From Candidatus Altimarinota bacterium (GTDB lineage: Bacteria > Patescibacteriota > Gracilibacteria > UBA4473), in NCBI GenBank assembly GCA_020629095.1, contig JAHDDZ010000037.1, positions 1 to 6,907 of the forward strand: a stretch of DNA of 6,907 nt, written 5' to 3'. Made by a program: the position numbers and the translations under genes. Below, in pieces: positions 1 through 5,723 of this stretch (the first letter of the stretch is position 1; each line of letters starts with the position of its first letter). The notes under the pieces are model-generated. The model saw only the letters and a list, made by a program, of their open reading frames with translations, was not told where the DNA came from and did not search any database.

Positions 1-142
1 GTCGCATTTGTGGCTTTGAATAGGCTGGCATATATAACTTTGATATATACATATTTATATCTATTTATTATGTCATTTATATCCATAGGTATAAGCTTTT
101 AGTGCATTTTGTGTCCTAAAAGCTTATACTTTTGTCTTTCAA
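1..142. other. AT-rich left edge, no confident gene
   Basis: This stretch is strongly AT-rich (runs such as TATATAACTTTGATATATAC) and unlike the rest of the window. Reading frame 1 is open from the edge to a TAG at 100-102 and would encode about 33 mostly hydrophobic residues, so the tail of a membrane protein is possible, but such a run is expected by chance in AT-rich DNA. The other two plus frames stop by base 23. Apart from the hairpin at 89-129, I see nothing else here. Confidence 0.35.
89..134 (+). terminator. Probable intrinsic terminator, perfect 14-bp hairpin
   Basis: Bases 89-102 (GTATAAGCTTTTAG) are exactly complementary to 116-129, leaving a 13-base loop, and the right arm is followed by TTTT and then a T-rich run. 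The stem is AT-rich (4 of 14 G/C pairs), so it is weaker than a typical terminator, but it is perfect and faces the plus strand. It probably ends a transcript entering from the left edge and insulates the downstream small gene and purK. There is no T tract on the other side, so it is not clearly bidirectional. A protein-binding inverted repeat is the main alternative. Confidence 0.6.
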
Positions 143-199
143 ATGGAAACAAACAGTAAACAGCTGAAACCGGGCATTCCGGATTATTCACTTTAAAAT

Positions 200-499
200 A
201 TGTATATGGATCCGAAAGAAGACCCTACATATCAAGAGTTTTTAGACCTGCATGACAAAAACCTCTGTATAGAGTTTTTGATTGTAACAGGGCCATATTG
301 GCGAGAAGCCATGAAAGCCTGCATGGAAAAAGATCTCAACTGCATTCGCTCTGGGCTTGCAGCTGCAAGCATGCCAGATACTGATTTTTTTGCTAAAAAG
401 AAAATGTTCTTTCAAGCAATTAAGACTGAAGCAAATGCACGTTACTCCATTGGCGAAGTCTTTGGAAATCTCTTCTCGAGTATCAGTCTTACTGGCTGA
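200..499 (+). CDS. Unrecognised small protein, N-terminal part, apparently frameshifted
   Basis: As written this frame encodes 99 residues. The composition looks like real soluble protein (acidic N-terminus DPKEDPTYQEF, then charged helical segments and three Cys), with no signal peptide or membrane segment. I do not recognise the family. The last residues (about FSSISLTG) look unlike the rest. From about base 475 a different frame reads sensibly and runs into the purK start, so the natural product is probably about 138 residues and this is its N-terminal two thirds. Start choice is uncertain: ATG at 200 and ATG at 206 are in frame. There is no Shine-Dalgarno match, and a TAAAAT hexamer lies 6 bases before the 206 ATG, which would suit a leaderless transcript. 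It probably forms an operon with purK. Confidence 0.5.
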   Translation: MYMDPKEDPTYQEFLDLHDKNLCIEFLIVTGPYWREAMKACMEKDLNCIRSGLAAASMPDTDFFAKKKMFFQAIKTEANARYSIGEVFGNLFSSISLTG

Positions 500-609
500 C
501 GGGCTTGGAATTGGGACAATTTATTGTCCCCCAACCCCAAGTTCGTATAGGTATTTCGTGGAAAGACTACATTGACCTTTTTTCATTTCTGAGGACAATG
601 AGTACATGA
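430..609 (+). pseudogene. C-terminal part of the same small gene in frame 1, overlapping the purK start
   Basis: Frame 1 is open from 430 to a TGA at 607-609. From 478 it reads convincingly as protein (GAG TAT CAG TCT TAC TGG, giving EYQSYW, then a segment with LTGLELGQF and later GISWKDYIDLF). The stop shares four bases (ATGA, 606-609) with the purK start, the same overlap seen at the gene B/C junction. The frame-2 segment upstream stops at 497-499 instead. Joining the two needs a -1 shift, equivalent to one lost base, somewhere in 430-499, most naturally near 470-478. I see no classical slippery heptamer there, so a mutation or an assembly indel is more likely than programmed shifting. The family is not recognised. 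Confidence 0.55.
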
Positions 610-1709
610 AAATAGGGATATTAGGCGGTGGCCAACTGGGTATGATGATGACGGAGGAAAGTGCTCACTTAAGCATTTCAGTGCAGCAGCTTGACCCGAA
701 CCCAGCTGCTCCGTGCAGCCGTTTTGAGGGTTTTCATGTAGGAGATGTAACTGAACCAGATGCTGTTTTTGCGTTTGGGAAAGACTTAGACATAGTGACT
801 TATGAGTGGGAGCGCGTTAGCTTGGCCGGGCTGAAAAAGCTGGAAGCTGCTGGGGTGACGGTTTTCCCTCGGTCTAAGGTGCTGGAAATCATTCAGGATA
901 AAGGCACTCAAAAGCAATTTTTAGATTCTATTTCTGTACCAAATGCGCCCTATTCGCTGTGGGAACCTGGCAAAGAGTTGCCGTCAAATACTCCTTTTCC
1001 GTGCATTCAAAAAGCGCGATTGGGCGGATATGACGGGCAGGGGGTGCAGGTAGTAAAAGACAGAAACGATCTGTGGCAGACCCCCAGCGTGATGGAGGTG
1101 AAGGTTAAAATAGAAAAGGAAATAGCTGTGCAGATTGCCCGGTCGAGCAATGGCGAAAGTGTAATATATGATGCAGTTGAAATGGTCTTTGATCCCGTTG
1201 GGAACCTTGTTACACAGCTGATTGCCCCAGCAAATATCTCCTCAGAAACACATAAAAAAGCACAGAAAATGACTCAAAAGATAGCTGAAAAGCTAGACTA
1301 CATAGGGCTTTTAGCCGTTGAGTTTTTTATTGATACACAGGGAAGCTTGATCGTAAATGGGCTGGCTCCGCGGCCGCACAACAGCGGGCATCATACTATA
1401 GAAGCCTGTAAAACAAGCCAGTTTGAGAACCACATGCGGGCTGTCCTTGGTCGGTCACTTGGCTCTCCTGCTCTGCTTTTTGCGGCTGGTGGGATGATAA
1501 ACCTCCTCGGCCAATCAACTGGTAAAGCGGCTCTTTCTGGCACTGAGCACATAGAAGAAAAGGCGAATGCGCACCTGCACTGGTATGGGAAAACAACTGC
1601 AAAACCATTGCGAAAAATGGGGCATATTACTGTGACTGGAAATGATATGACCGAGGTACAAAAAACTCTAGCTGTATTACAAGAAAAAGTGCGAGTTATT
1701 ACTTCCTAA
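606..1709 (+). CDS. purK: N5-carboxyaminoimidazole ribonucleotide synthase (PurK), one metal-ligand position altered
   Basis: PurK makes N5-CAIR from aminoimidazole ribonucleotide, ATP and bicarbonate in de novo purine synthesis, and PurE normally finishes the step. The 367 residues match family length. Visible landmarks: the N-terminal GGGQLGMM nucleotide-fold motif (7-14), TYEWE (65-69), the ATP-grasp glycine loop LGGYDGQG (139-146), APANIS (207-212), LLAVEFF (235-241), APRPHNSGHHTIEAC (254-268) and the C-terminal HLHWYGK (323-329) with RKMGHITV. In the family the segment before APRPHNSG reads N-E-[IL], and that Glu together with the Glu of AVEFF binds Mg-ATP. Here it is N-G-L (Gly252, codon GGG at 1359-1361), one base from GAG. 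Activity may therefore be reduced, lost or supported differently. GAGG at 591-594 lies 11 bases before the ATG, and the start overlaps the upstream stop as ATGA. purE is not in the window. Confidence 0.93.
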   Translation: MKIGILGGGQLGMMMTEESAHLSISVQQLDPNPAAPCSRFEGFHVGDVTEPDAVFAFGKDLDIVTYEWERVSLAGLKKLEAAGVTVFPRSKVLEIIQDKGTQKQFLDSISVPNAPYSLWEPGKELPSNTPFPCIQKARLGGYDGQGVQVVKDRNDLWQTPSVMEVKVKIEKEIAVQIARSSNGESVIYDAVEMVFDPVGNLVTQLIAPANISSETHKKAQKMTQKIAEKLDYIGLLAVEFFIDTQGSLIVNGLAPRPHNSGHHTIEACKTSQFENHMRAVLGRSLGSPALLFAAGGMINLLGQSTGKAALSGTEHIEEKANAHLHWYGKTTAKPLRKMGHITVTGNDMTEVQKTLAVLQEKVRVITS

Positions 1710-1722
1710 AAGGGCAGAACTG

Positions 1723-1731
1723 TGGTATAAT
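1723..1731 (+). promoter_or_regulatory. Extended -10 promoter, probably leaderless, for the surface protein operon
   Basis: TGGTATAAT is a perfect extended -10 (TG-n-TATAAT) beginning 14 bases after the purK stop. The -35 region is weak (TTCCTA at 1703-1708, 17-base spacer), which is usual for extended -10 promoters. The hexamer ends at 1731 and the ATG at 1738 begins 7 bases later, exactly where transcription normally starts, so the mRNA would begin at the start codon. The 8-base palindrome TCACGTGA (1731-1738) fills the gap and could be an operator or chance. No terminator separates purK from this point, so readthrough could also contribute. Confidence 0.72.
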
Positions 1732-1737
1732 CACGTG

Positions 1738-2899
1738 ATGAGAAACGCTGTAGCCATAGGACTTTTGGGGCTTTTTCTTCCCTTTCTTGCATCTGCCCAG
1801 TCGGCCGAGCTTGACCTGGGAGCCTGTAGTGGTGCCCCGAGTCCTGATATTCAATATGGGGACCTGGCTGGTTGCTATAGCCAGTGCCTTGGGGCTCATT
1901 TGGGACTGCGGCGGCCAACAGATGCGACTGATGAAAATAGCACAACGTGCTATAATGTGCGCCAGCAAATGGAAGTTGTGCGGCCATATCAGGCAGTTGT
2001 GGCTGAGATAGAATCCCTTAATGAGCAGATTGATAGTATTACAGGATGGGATTCTGAAGCAAGAGCTGTGACCGCCGGAAAGCTCCAGGGGCAGATTGAT
2101 GACAGTGCCGAGGTATTTTTCTCAAACCAAAATAAGAAGTGGACGGATTATATGAACCTGTGGATGGGAGCGTATTGTGACAAAGTGGGAGTAAGCTGCA
2201 TTGGAGAAACTAAAAATGCTTTTGTGCAAGGAGATGATTATTTGGCACTGTTTCCAACACAGAGCCAAACAAGTACTGTTAACAAAGTCAAGGCCAGCAC
2301 AACCTACACGGAAGAGATCATTCGGTATCGGCAAGATTTGTTTGAAACTGGTGGCGCACTGCGCAACACATGTTCGAACATTGGCACGATTGATGCCCAA
2401 GCTGCAGCCCTGCGGGATGGACAGATTGATGCTATTGGAAACAAGTTAGCAAATGAAGCGGCAACTGGTTTCGCTTCTGTTTCAGTTGAAGACTTTTTAC
2501 AGCTGCAGCACGCAGTGCATGCGACTGCTTCACGCGCAGAGTTCTTGAAACGAAGTACTCTGGGCAACTGTAATAGTGCGACTATTCCATGTATAAACAG
2601 TGGCGGGGTACTGCCTGGCGAGCCAACCTGTGGCGCTGGGGTCACAAGTGACTCTGGGCGTGGAATGCGCTATTTGGTTGACCGGCTGCTGCCTGGCATT
2701 GCAAATGGGTTCTTATCTTTTACCATTGCCATGGCGGTCATCGCAGTCACCATTGGGGGGATTATGTATATCGCATCTGCCTTTAACCCAGAGCTACGTG
2801 ACCGAGCCAAAAGAACCATTACCTATAGTGTCATCGGCATGATTATTGCTATGCTGGCCTACTTCATTGTGCGGTTTAGGTATCAACATCCTCATATGA
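1738..2899 (+). other. Unit A: probable separate gene, Cys-rich exported TM-pair protein, frame change near 2878
   Basis: If base A2878 is skipped, the end of unit A reads AYFIVRFGINILI and stops at TGA 2897-2899, which overlaps the ATG of unit B as ATGA. This tail matches the hydrophobic ends of unit B (AYSIIQIVYNFVLQ) and gene C (SYLIVKTVINFAF) better than the as-written RFRYQHPHM. The product would be about 385 residues: signal peptide, outer domain with 10 Cys (enough for five disulfides, consistent with folding outside the cytoplasm), helical heptad-like stretches around 80-130, then a hydrophobic pair. The first membrane segment ends GGIMYIASAFNPE, typical of the TrbC/VirB2-like proteins of CPR bacteria. 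A role in a surface appendage or secretion channel is inferred only from this resemblance; the outer domain is not recognised. Confidence 0.6.
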
Positions 2900-3756
2900 G
2901 ATATTATATAAATCTTTGCGCCTTTTTACTCCCCCTATTAACATGGGCAAGTACTGATCTGGGCACCACTATTCCAGAGATTCCAAAACACTTTAGTGTG
3001 CTTGATTATTCTGTAGACGTTAATGCATTTGTACAAAACAATCGAGACAACCTGGAAGAAATGTCTGCCTTTGTGCGGGGCATTAACAATAAACGAAGTG
3101 CTTATATAAACGCGGCAAATGGCGATGATCGCACCAGAGCCTATGATGAAATGCTGCAGTTGTGGAATACTGGTGCAAATGAGTATCTAGGTCAGCAAAA
3201 ACAACTATTAGAAAAATGGAACTTATTTCAGTATAAATGCTTAGATATAAGCGCCTGTGAAGCCGCGCTGATAAATGCTGGAAGCGAGTACTCTGAGACG
3301 CTTCAAACACTACAAAAAAATAGAGGAATTGTTCTAGGAACGATGTATCAGTATGAAGAAATAGAGGCGCGTGTGAACCTAACGACCGAGGAATATACTG
3401 CCACTGGAAAGTCAGCCAGTGCCCCAGCTGGTGATTGGTGCACCTTTTTTCCTCTTTTTGGGGGATGCGATGGAGGGGCTGACGACAAACAAATTAACGG
3501 TGTTTGGACTGATAATACATCAGAGGCTGGATACATTAGCCTCATTCCACGATTAATTCGGTTTCTTGGGCGATTTGCCGGGTCTCTCATATTCCTTGCA
3601 ATCATCTGGGTTGGCATCACTATGATCGTCCAAGGTGATAATGATGAAGCCATGGGAAACGCAAAGCAATACTTCCTCTATCTTGTCATAGGCGCGCTGG
3701 TTGTCAGCTTGGCCTACTCGATTATTCAGATTGTCTATAACTTTGTCCTCCAATGA
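1738..3756 (+). CDS. Continuous ORF: two exported TM-pair (TrbC/VirB2-like) units read as one protein
   Basis: As sequenced this is one open frame of 672 codons (a GTG at 1735 is in frame, but ATG at 1738 fits the promoter better). It holds two repeats of the same plan. Unit A: a signal peptide ending ASA-QS at about 21-22, a Cys-containing outer domain with 10 Cys, then a hydrophobic pair at about 326-349 and 363-381 joined by FNPELRDRAKRT (numbered from the GTG). Unit B begins at Met388 with a second complete signal peptide, a helical outer domain and a second hydrophobic pair ending in TGA. A signal peptide buried mid-protein straight after a membrane hairpin is unexpected. This and the overlap described for unit A suggest two genes joined by one extra base. 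If the fusion is real, it would be a four-to-five-pass membrane protein. Confidence 0.7.
   Translation: MRNAVAIGLLGLFLPFLASAQSAELDLGACSGAPSPDIQYGDLAGCYSQCLGAHLGLRRPTDATDENSTTCYNVRQQMEVVRPYQAVVAEIESLNEQIDSITGWDSEARAVTAGKLQGQIDDSAEVFFSNQNKKWTDYMNLWMGAYCDKVGVSCIGETKNAFVQGDDYLALFPTQSQTSTVNKVKASTTYTEEIIRYRQDLFETGGALRNTCSNIGTIDAQAAALRDGQIDAIGNKLANEAATGFASVSVEDFLQLQHAVHATASRAEFLKRSTLGNCNSATIPCINSGGVLPGEPTCGAGVTSDSGRGMRYLVDRLLPGIANGFLSFTIAMAVIAVTIGGIMYIASAFNPELRDRAKRTITYSVIGMIIAMLAYFIVRFRYQHPHMRYYINLCAFLLPLLTWASTDLGTTIPEIPKHFSVLDYSVDVNAFVQNNRDNLEEMSAFVRGINNKRSAYINAANGDDRTRAYDEMLQLWNTGANEYLGQQKQLLEKWNLFQYKCLDISACEAALINAGSEYSETLQTLQKNRGIVLGTMYQYEEIEARVNLTTEEYTATGKSASAPAGDWCTFFPLFGGCDGGADDKQINGVWTDNTSEAGYISLIPRLIRFLGRFAGSLIFLAIIWVGITMIVQGDNDEAMGNAKQYFLYLVIGALVVSLAYSIIQIVYNFVLQ
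2896..3756 (+). CDS. Unit B: probable separate gene, exported helical protein with C-terminal TM pair
   Basis: Read from the ATG at 2896 this gives 286 residues with a good signal peptide (hydrophobic core NLCAFLLPLLTW, likely cut after TWA at about 18). An outer domain rich in helix formers follows, with two Cys pairs, C115-x5-C121 and C182-x8-C191, plausibly two disulfide loops. A hydrophobic pair lies at about 229-246 and 258-283, joined by GDNDEAMGNAKQ, a divergent form of the loop in unit A and gene C. By topology the outer domain faces outside and the loop is cytoplasmic. There is no Shine-Dalgarno site before the ATG, so translation would rely on coupling to unit A. The TGA stop overlaps the gene C start as ATGA. 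Function unknown; probably assembles with A and C. Confidence 0.6.
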   Translation: MRYYINLCAFLLPLLTWASTDLGTTIPEIPKHFSVLDYSVDVNAFVQNNRDNLEEMSAFVRGINNKRSAYINAANGDDRTRAYDEMLQLWNTGANEYLGQQKQLLEKWNLFQYKCLDISACEAALINAGSEYSETLQTLQKNRGIVLGTMYQYEEIEARVNLTTEEYTATGKSASAPAGDWCTFFPLFGGCDGGADDKQINGVWTDNTSEAGYISLIPRLIRFLGRFAGSLIFLAIIWVGITMIVQGDNDEAMGNAKQYFLYLVIGALVVSLAYSIIQIVYNFVLQ

Positions 3757-5087
3757 AAAAGCTGTTTTTTGCTCTTTGTCTGCTTTTGTGGGGGGCAACT
3801 GCACAAGCAGAGCTGCTCTATGAGATTTCTCCGCCAAATCCGCGCATTGGAGAGCAGGTAAAAATTCTCATTTCAGATAGCGAAAGCAAATCGATTGATG
3901 GTGTTACCTGGCAGGTACAAAAGCCCAACTCTTCTCGATTGCCTTTGACCCTGTCTGGCGGCGCTGCAGGGCCCTGGAGTTATACTCCGCGGAGTGCTGG
4001 AAAGCACACGCTGATTGCCTCCGTGAATGGAGAAAATATCTTTATTCCAATTTCTGTCAGCACGGCTTTAACCCTCGACGACAGCATTGATAGGTTAACA
4101 GATGACCCATATCGGTCACTGCAAGGAACGGAAATAGACACTGCAAAACCGGCTCATCTGCCGACCATAAACGCTGATGGAGATGGCGCAAACGCCATTG
4201 TGCGGATATTAAAACGACTGGCTGATTTACTTATTTATGCAGCTGGAGCGATAGCTGTGCTGCTCGTAGTTATGGCGGGGCTTGGACTCGTTGAGTCATA
4301 TGGAAACCCAGATGGCCTTGCTGAAGCAAAGCGGAGTATGCAGGGAATTGTCTTTGGGCTGTTACTGATGATGGTGTCCTATTTGATTGTAAAAACAGTC
4401 ATTAATTTTGCATTCATCGGCGACACGGTTGCTGACCCCAAAACAGAGACCCAAGAATGCTTGGGTGAAACGGCGAGTATATTAAATGAGATACAAGCAA
4501 GCATATCAGAGGCAAACAGAGCCAAGCTGCAGGCGCAAATTGACATAGACGTAATAGCCCTATGGACTGATAGAGCTATTGACTTACAAAAGAACTTTAC
4601 AAACAAAAGCTGGACAAGCAGCTGGAAAGACTGGGAGACCACCGAGTCTGACCTGAGTAAAACAGTCAGCAGCATGCAAGACCGCCAAACCACTGCTGTT
4701 ACGACATATACGTCTTTGGCCAATGAAATTCAGAGCTATCAAGAACAACTCTCTGCGGCCAAAGCGAGCTGTATTACATTTAAAGACCCAGAGCTGATGA
4801 AGAGCCGAGCTGAGACACTGAAGTCAACTGTCAGCAGTCGGAACCTGTTAAGTGACGCAACCAACATAAAACAAAAAATGCAAACAGACGCGACCGACAT
4901 CATTAACCTGTTTGAAAAGGTGGTTGGTGGCGCGTGCAAAGACGACCCAACACGCTCAAGCGGCGGTATTTTATATTATGAAACAAGTGGAGATAATAGC
5001 ATCCGGCGATATAGCTGCGCCACCGATTGGGACGCTGATGGCGTGAGTAATGAGTTTGACTCAAATCCGCTCGACCCACTCAACTAA
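3753..5087 (+). CDS. Gene C: exported Ig-like / TM-pair / helical protein with a C-terminal TSP3-like calcium motif
   Basis: 444 residues. The signal peptide ends ATAQA-EL (cut about 19-20). Residues 23-104 look like an Ig-like beta domain (SPPNPRIGEQVKI near the start, SAGKHTLIASVNG, IFIPISVS at the end). A hydrophobic pair follows at about 156-180 and 197-221, joined by ESYGNPDGLAEAKRS, the same NP-x-AKR loop as unit A. Unlike A and B, a long C-terminal region follows: helical and coiled-coil-prone residues about 235-390 with four Cys in all (236, 340, 395, 422). It ends in DWDADGVSNEFD (425-436) then NPLDPLN, which matches bacterial thrombospondin type 3 repeats that bind calcium through D425, D427, D429 and D436. 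Both ends should lie outside the membrane. The start overlaps the previous stop (ATGA) with no Shine-Dalgarno site. The exact family is not recognised. Confidence 0.85.
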   Translation: MKKLFFALCLLLWGATAQAELLYEISPPNPRIGEQVKILISDSESKSIDGVTWQVQKPNSSRLPLTLSGGAAGPWSYTPRSAGKHTLIASVNGENIFIPISVSTALTLDDSIDRLTDDPYRSLQGTEIDTAKPAHLPTINADGDGANAIVRILKRLADLLIYAAGAIAVLLVVMAGLGLVESYGNPDGLAEAKRSMQGIVFGLLLMMVSYLIVKTVINFAFIGDTVADPKTETQECLGETASILNEIQASISEANRAKLQAQIDIDVIALWTDRAIDLQKNFTNKSWTSSWKDWETTESDLSKTVSSMQDRQTTAVTTYTSLANEIQSYQEQLSAAKASCITFKDPELMKSRAETLKSTVSSRNLLSDATNIKQKMQTDATDIINLFEKVVGGACKDDPTRSSGGILYYETSGDNSIRRYSCATDWDADGVSNEFDSNPLDPLN

Positions 5088-5099
5088 AATGAATATGCT
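5071..5099 (+). promoter_or_regulatory. Possible promoter for the nitroreductase gene
   Basis: TCGACC (5071-5076, 4 of 6 to TTGACA) and TATGCT (5094-5099, 4 of 6 to TATAAT) are separated by 17 bases. The -10 ends 6 bases before the ATG at 5106, the same gap as at 1726-1738, so a transcript would again start at the start codon. The -35 lies inside the end of gene C. The match is modest and readthrough from gene C is equally possible. Confidence 0.35.
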
Positions 5100-5105
5100 G
5101 GGGGC

Positions 5106-5723
5106 ATGAAAGACTTCCTCAGCCTATGTCAAAATCGCAGATCAGTGCATGATTTTTTGCCAGATGTAAGGATATCTGACGAGGAGTTTACAGCCATAAT
5201 GGAGGCTGTCCGGCTTTCTCCATCGGGCTACAACGCGCAACCATGGCATTTTGTGCTGGTGCGCAAACCCGAGCGCGTGGCGCACATTCAGTCTATTGCC
5301 TTTGACCAAGCGCACCTGACGACTGCTGGAAATATCGTCATTGTGTGTGCTGACAAGCATTTTGCTGAAACTGATTTTGACAGGCTTTTAGCTGAAGGAA
5401 AGCTACGAAACATGAGCAAAGTGCAACTGGCTGACCTGGCAAATACCCTCAAAAAAGAGCGTTCAGATGAGCAATTAACCCTACGCGCTATTCGCAATGG
5501 GGCAATTGGCGCCGCCACTTTTCTCTATGCTGCAGCCGCAAAAGGCTGGGCAACCTGCCCGATGATGGGCTTCAGCCAGCGCCGAGTTATAGCCTACATA
5601 AATGCACCAGAGCGATTTGTGCCAGTGCTAATGATCGCTCTTGGCAAAGAAGACACAGCAAAAACTCCCCCACGACTACCACGAAAAGAGATAGCTGAAA
5701 TTAGCTCCTACGAGTCATTTTGA
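5106..5723 (+). CDS. Nitroreductase-family FMN-dependent oxidoreductase
   Basis: A 205-residue cytoplasmic protein of the nitroreductase (FMN-binding, usually dimeric, NAD(P)H-dependent) superfamily. Seen in order: NRRSVHDF (10-17), the phosphate- and flavin-contacting Arg-Arg-Ser signature near the N-terminus; LSPSGYNAQPWHFVLV (about 37-52), the flavin-site motif; GAIGAATFLYAAAAKGWATCPMMGF (about 132-156), the helix and loop that cover FMN; ALGK near 178-181; and a C-terminal RLPRKEI. Length is normal for the group. Substrate cannot be told: members reduce nitroaromatics, quinones, enones or act in flavin metabolism. It starts 18 bases after the gene C stop. The run GGGG just before the ATG is too close to act as a normal ribosome binding site. 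The 3' end overlaps the converging gene by 16 bp. Confidence 0.93.
   Translation: MKDFLSLCQNRRSVHDFLPDVRISDEEFTAIMEAVRLSPSGYNAQPWHFVLVRKPERVAHIQSIAFDQAHLTTAGNIVIVCADKHFAETDFDRLLAEGKLRNMSKVQLADLANTLKKERSDEQLTLRAIRNGAIGAATFLYAAAAKGWATCPMMGFSQRRVIAYINAPERFVPVLMIALGKEDTAKTPPRLPRKEIAEISSYESF

Noticed and set aside
143..196. 17-codon frame (METNSK...) in the same frame as the 200 ATG, ending in TAA
   Set aside because: It could be an ancestral N-terminus broken by a stop, or a leader peptide, but it is short, has no ribosome binding site and no other support.
357..575. 72-codon plus-strand frame overlapping the small gene
   Set aside because: Composition is unlike protein and it ends without relation to purK; the frame 1 reading to 609 is far better.
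1735..1737. GTG as the start of unit A
   Set aside because: In frame, but the promoter predicts transcription starting at 1738, leaving the GTG outside the mRNA; the adjacent ATG also gives a normal signal peptide.
3083..3653. Other minus-strand frames under unit B
   Set aside because: Shadows of the plus-strand coding region, with no recognisable protein content.
3735..3752. CCTCC just before the gene C ATG as a ribosome binding site
   Set aside because: It matches the anti-Shine-Dalgarno sequence itself, not its complement, so it cannot act as a binding site.
3553..3837. Minus-strand frame across the unit B / gene C junction
   Set aside because: It is antisense to two convincing signal-peptide and membrane coding stretches, with no start signal or recognisable protein.
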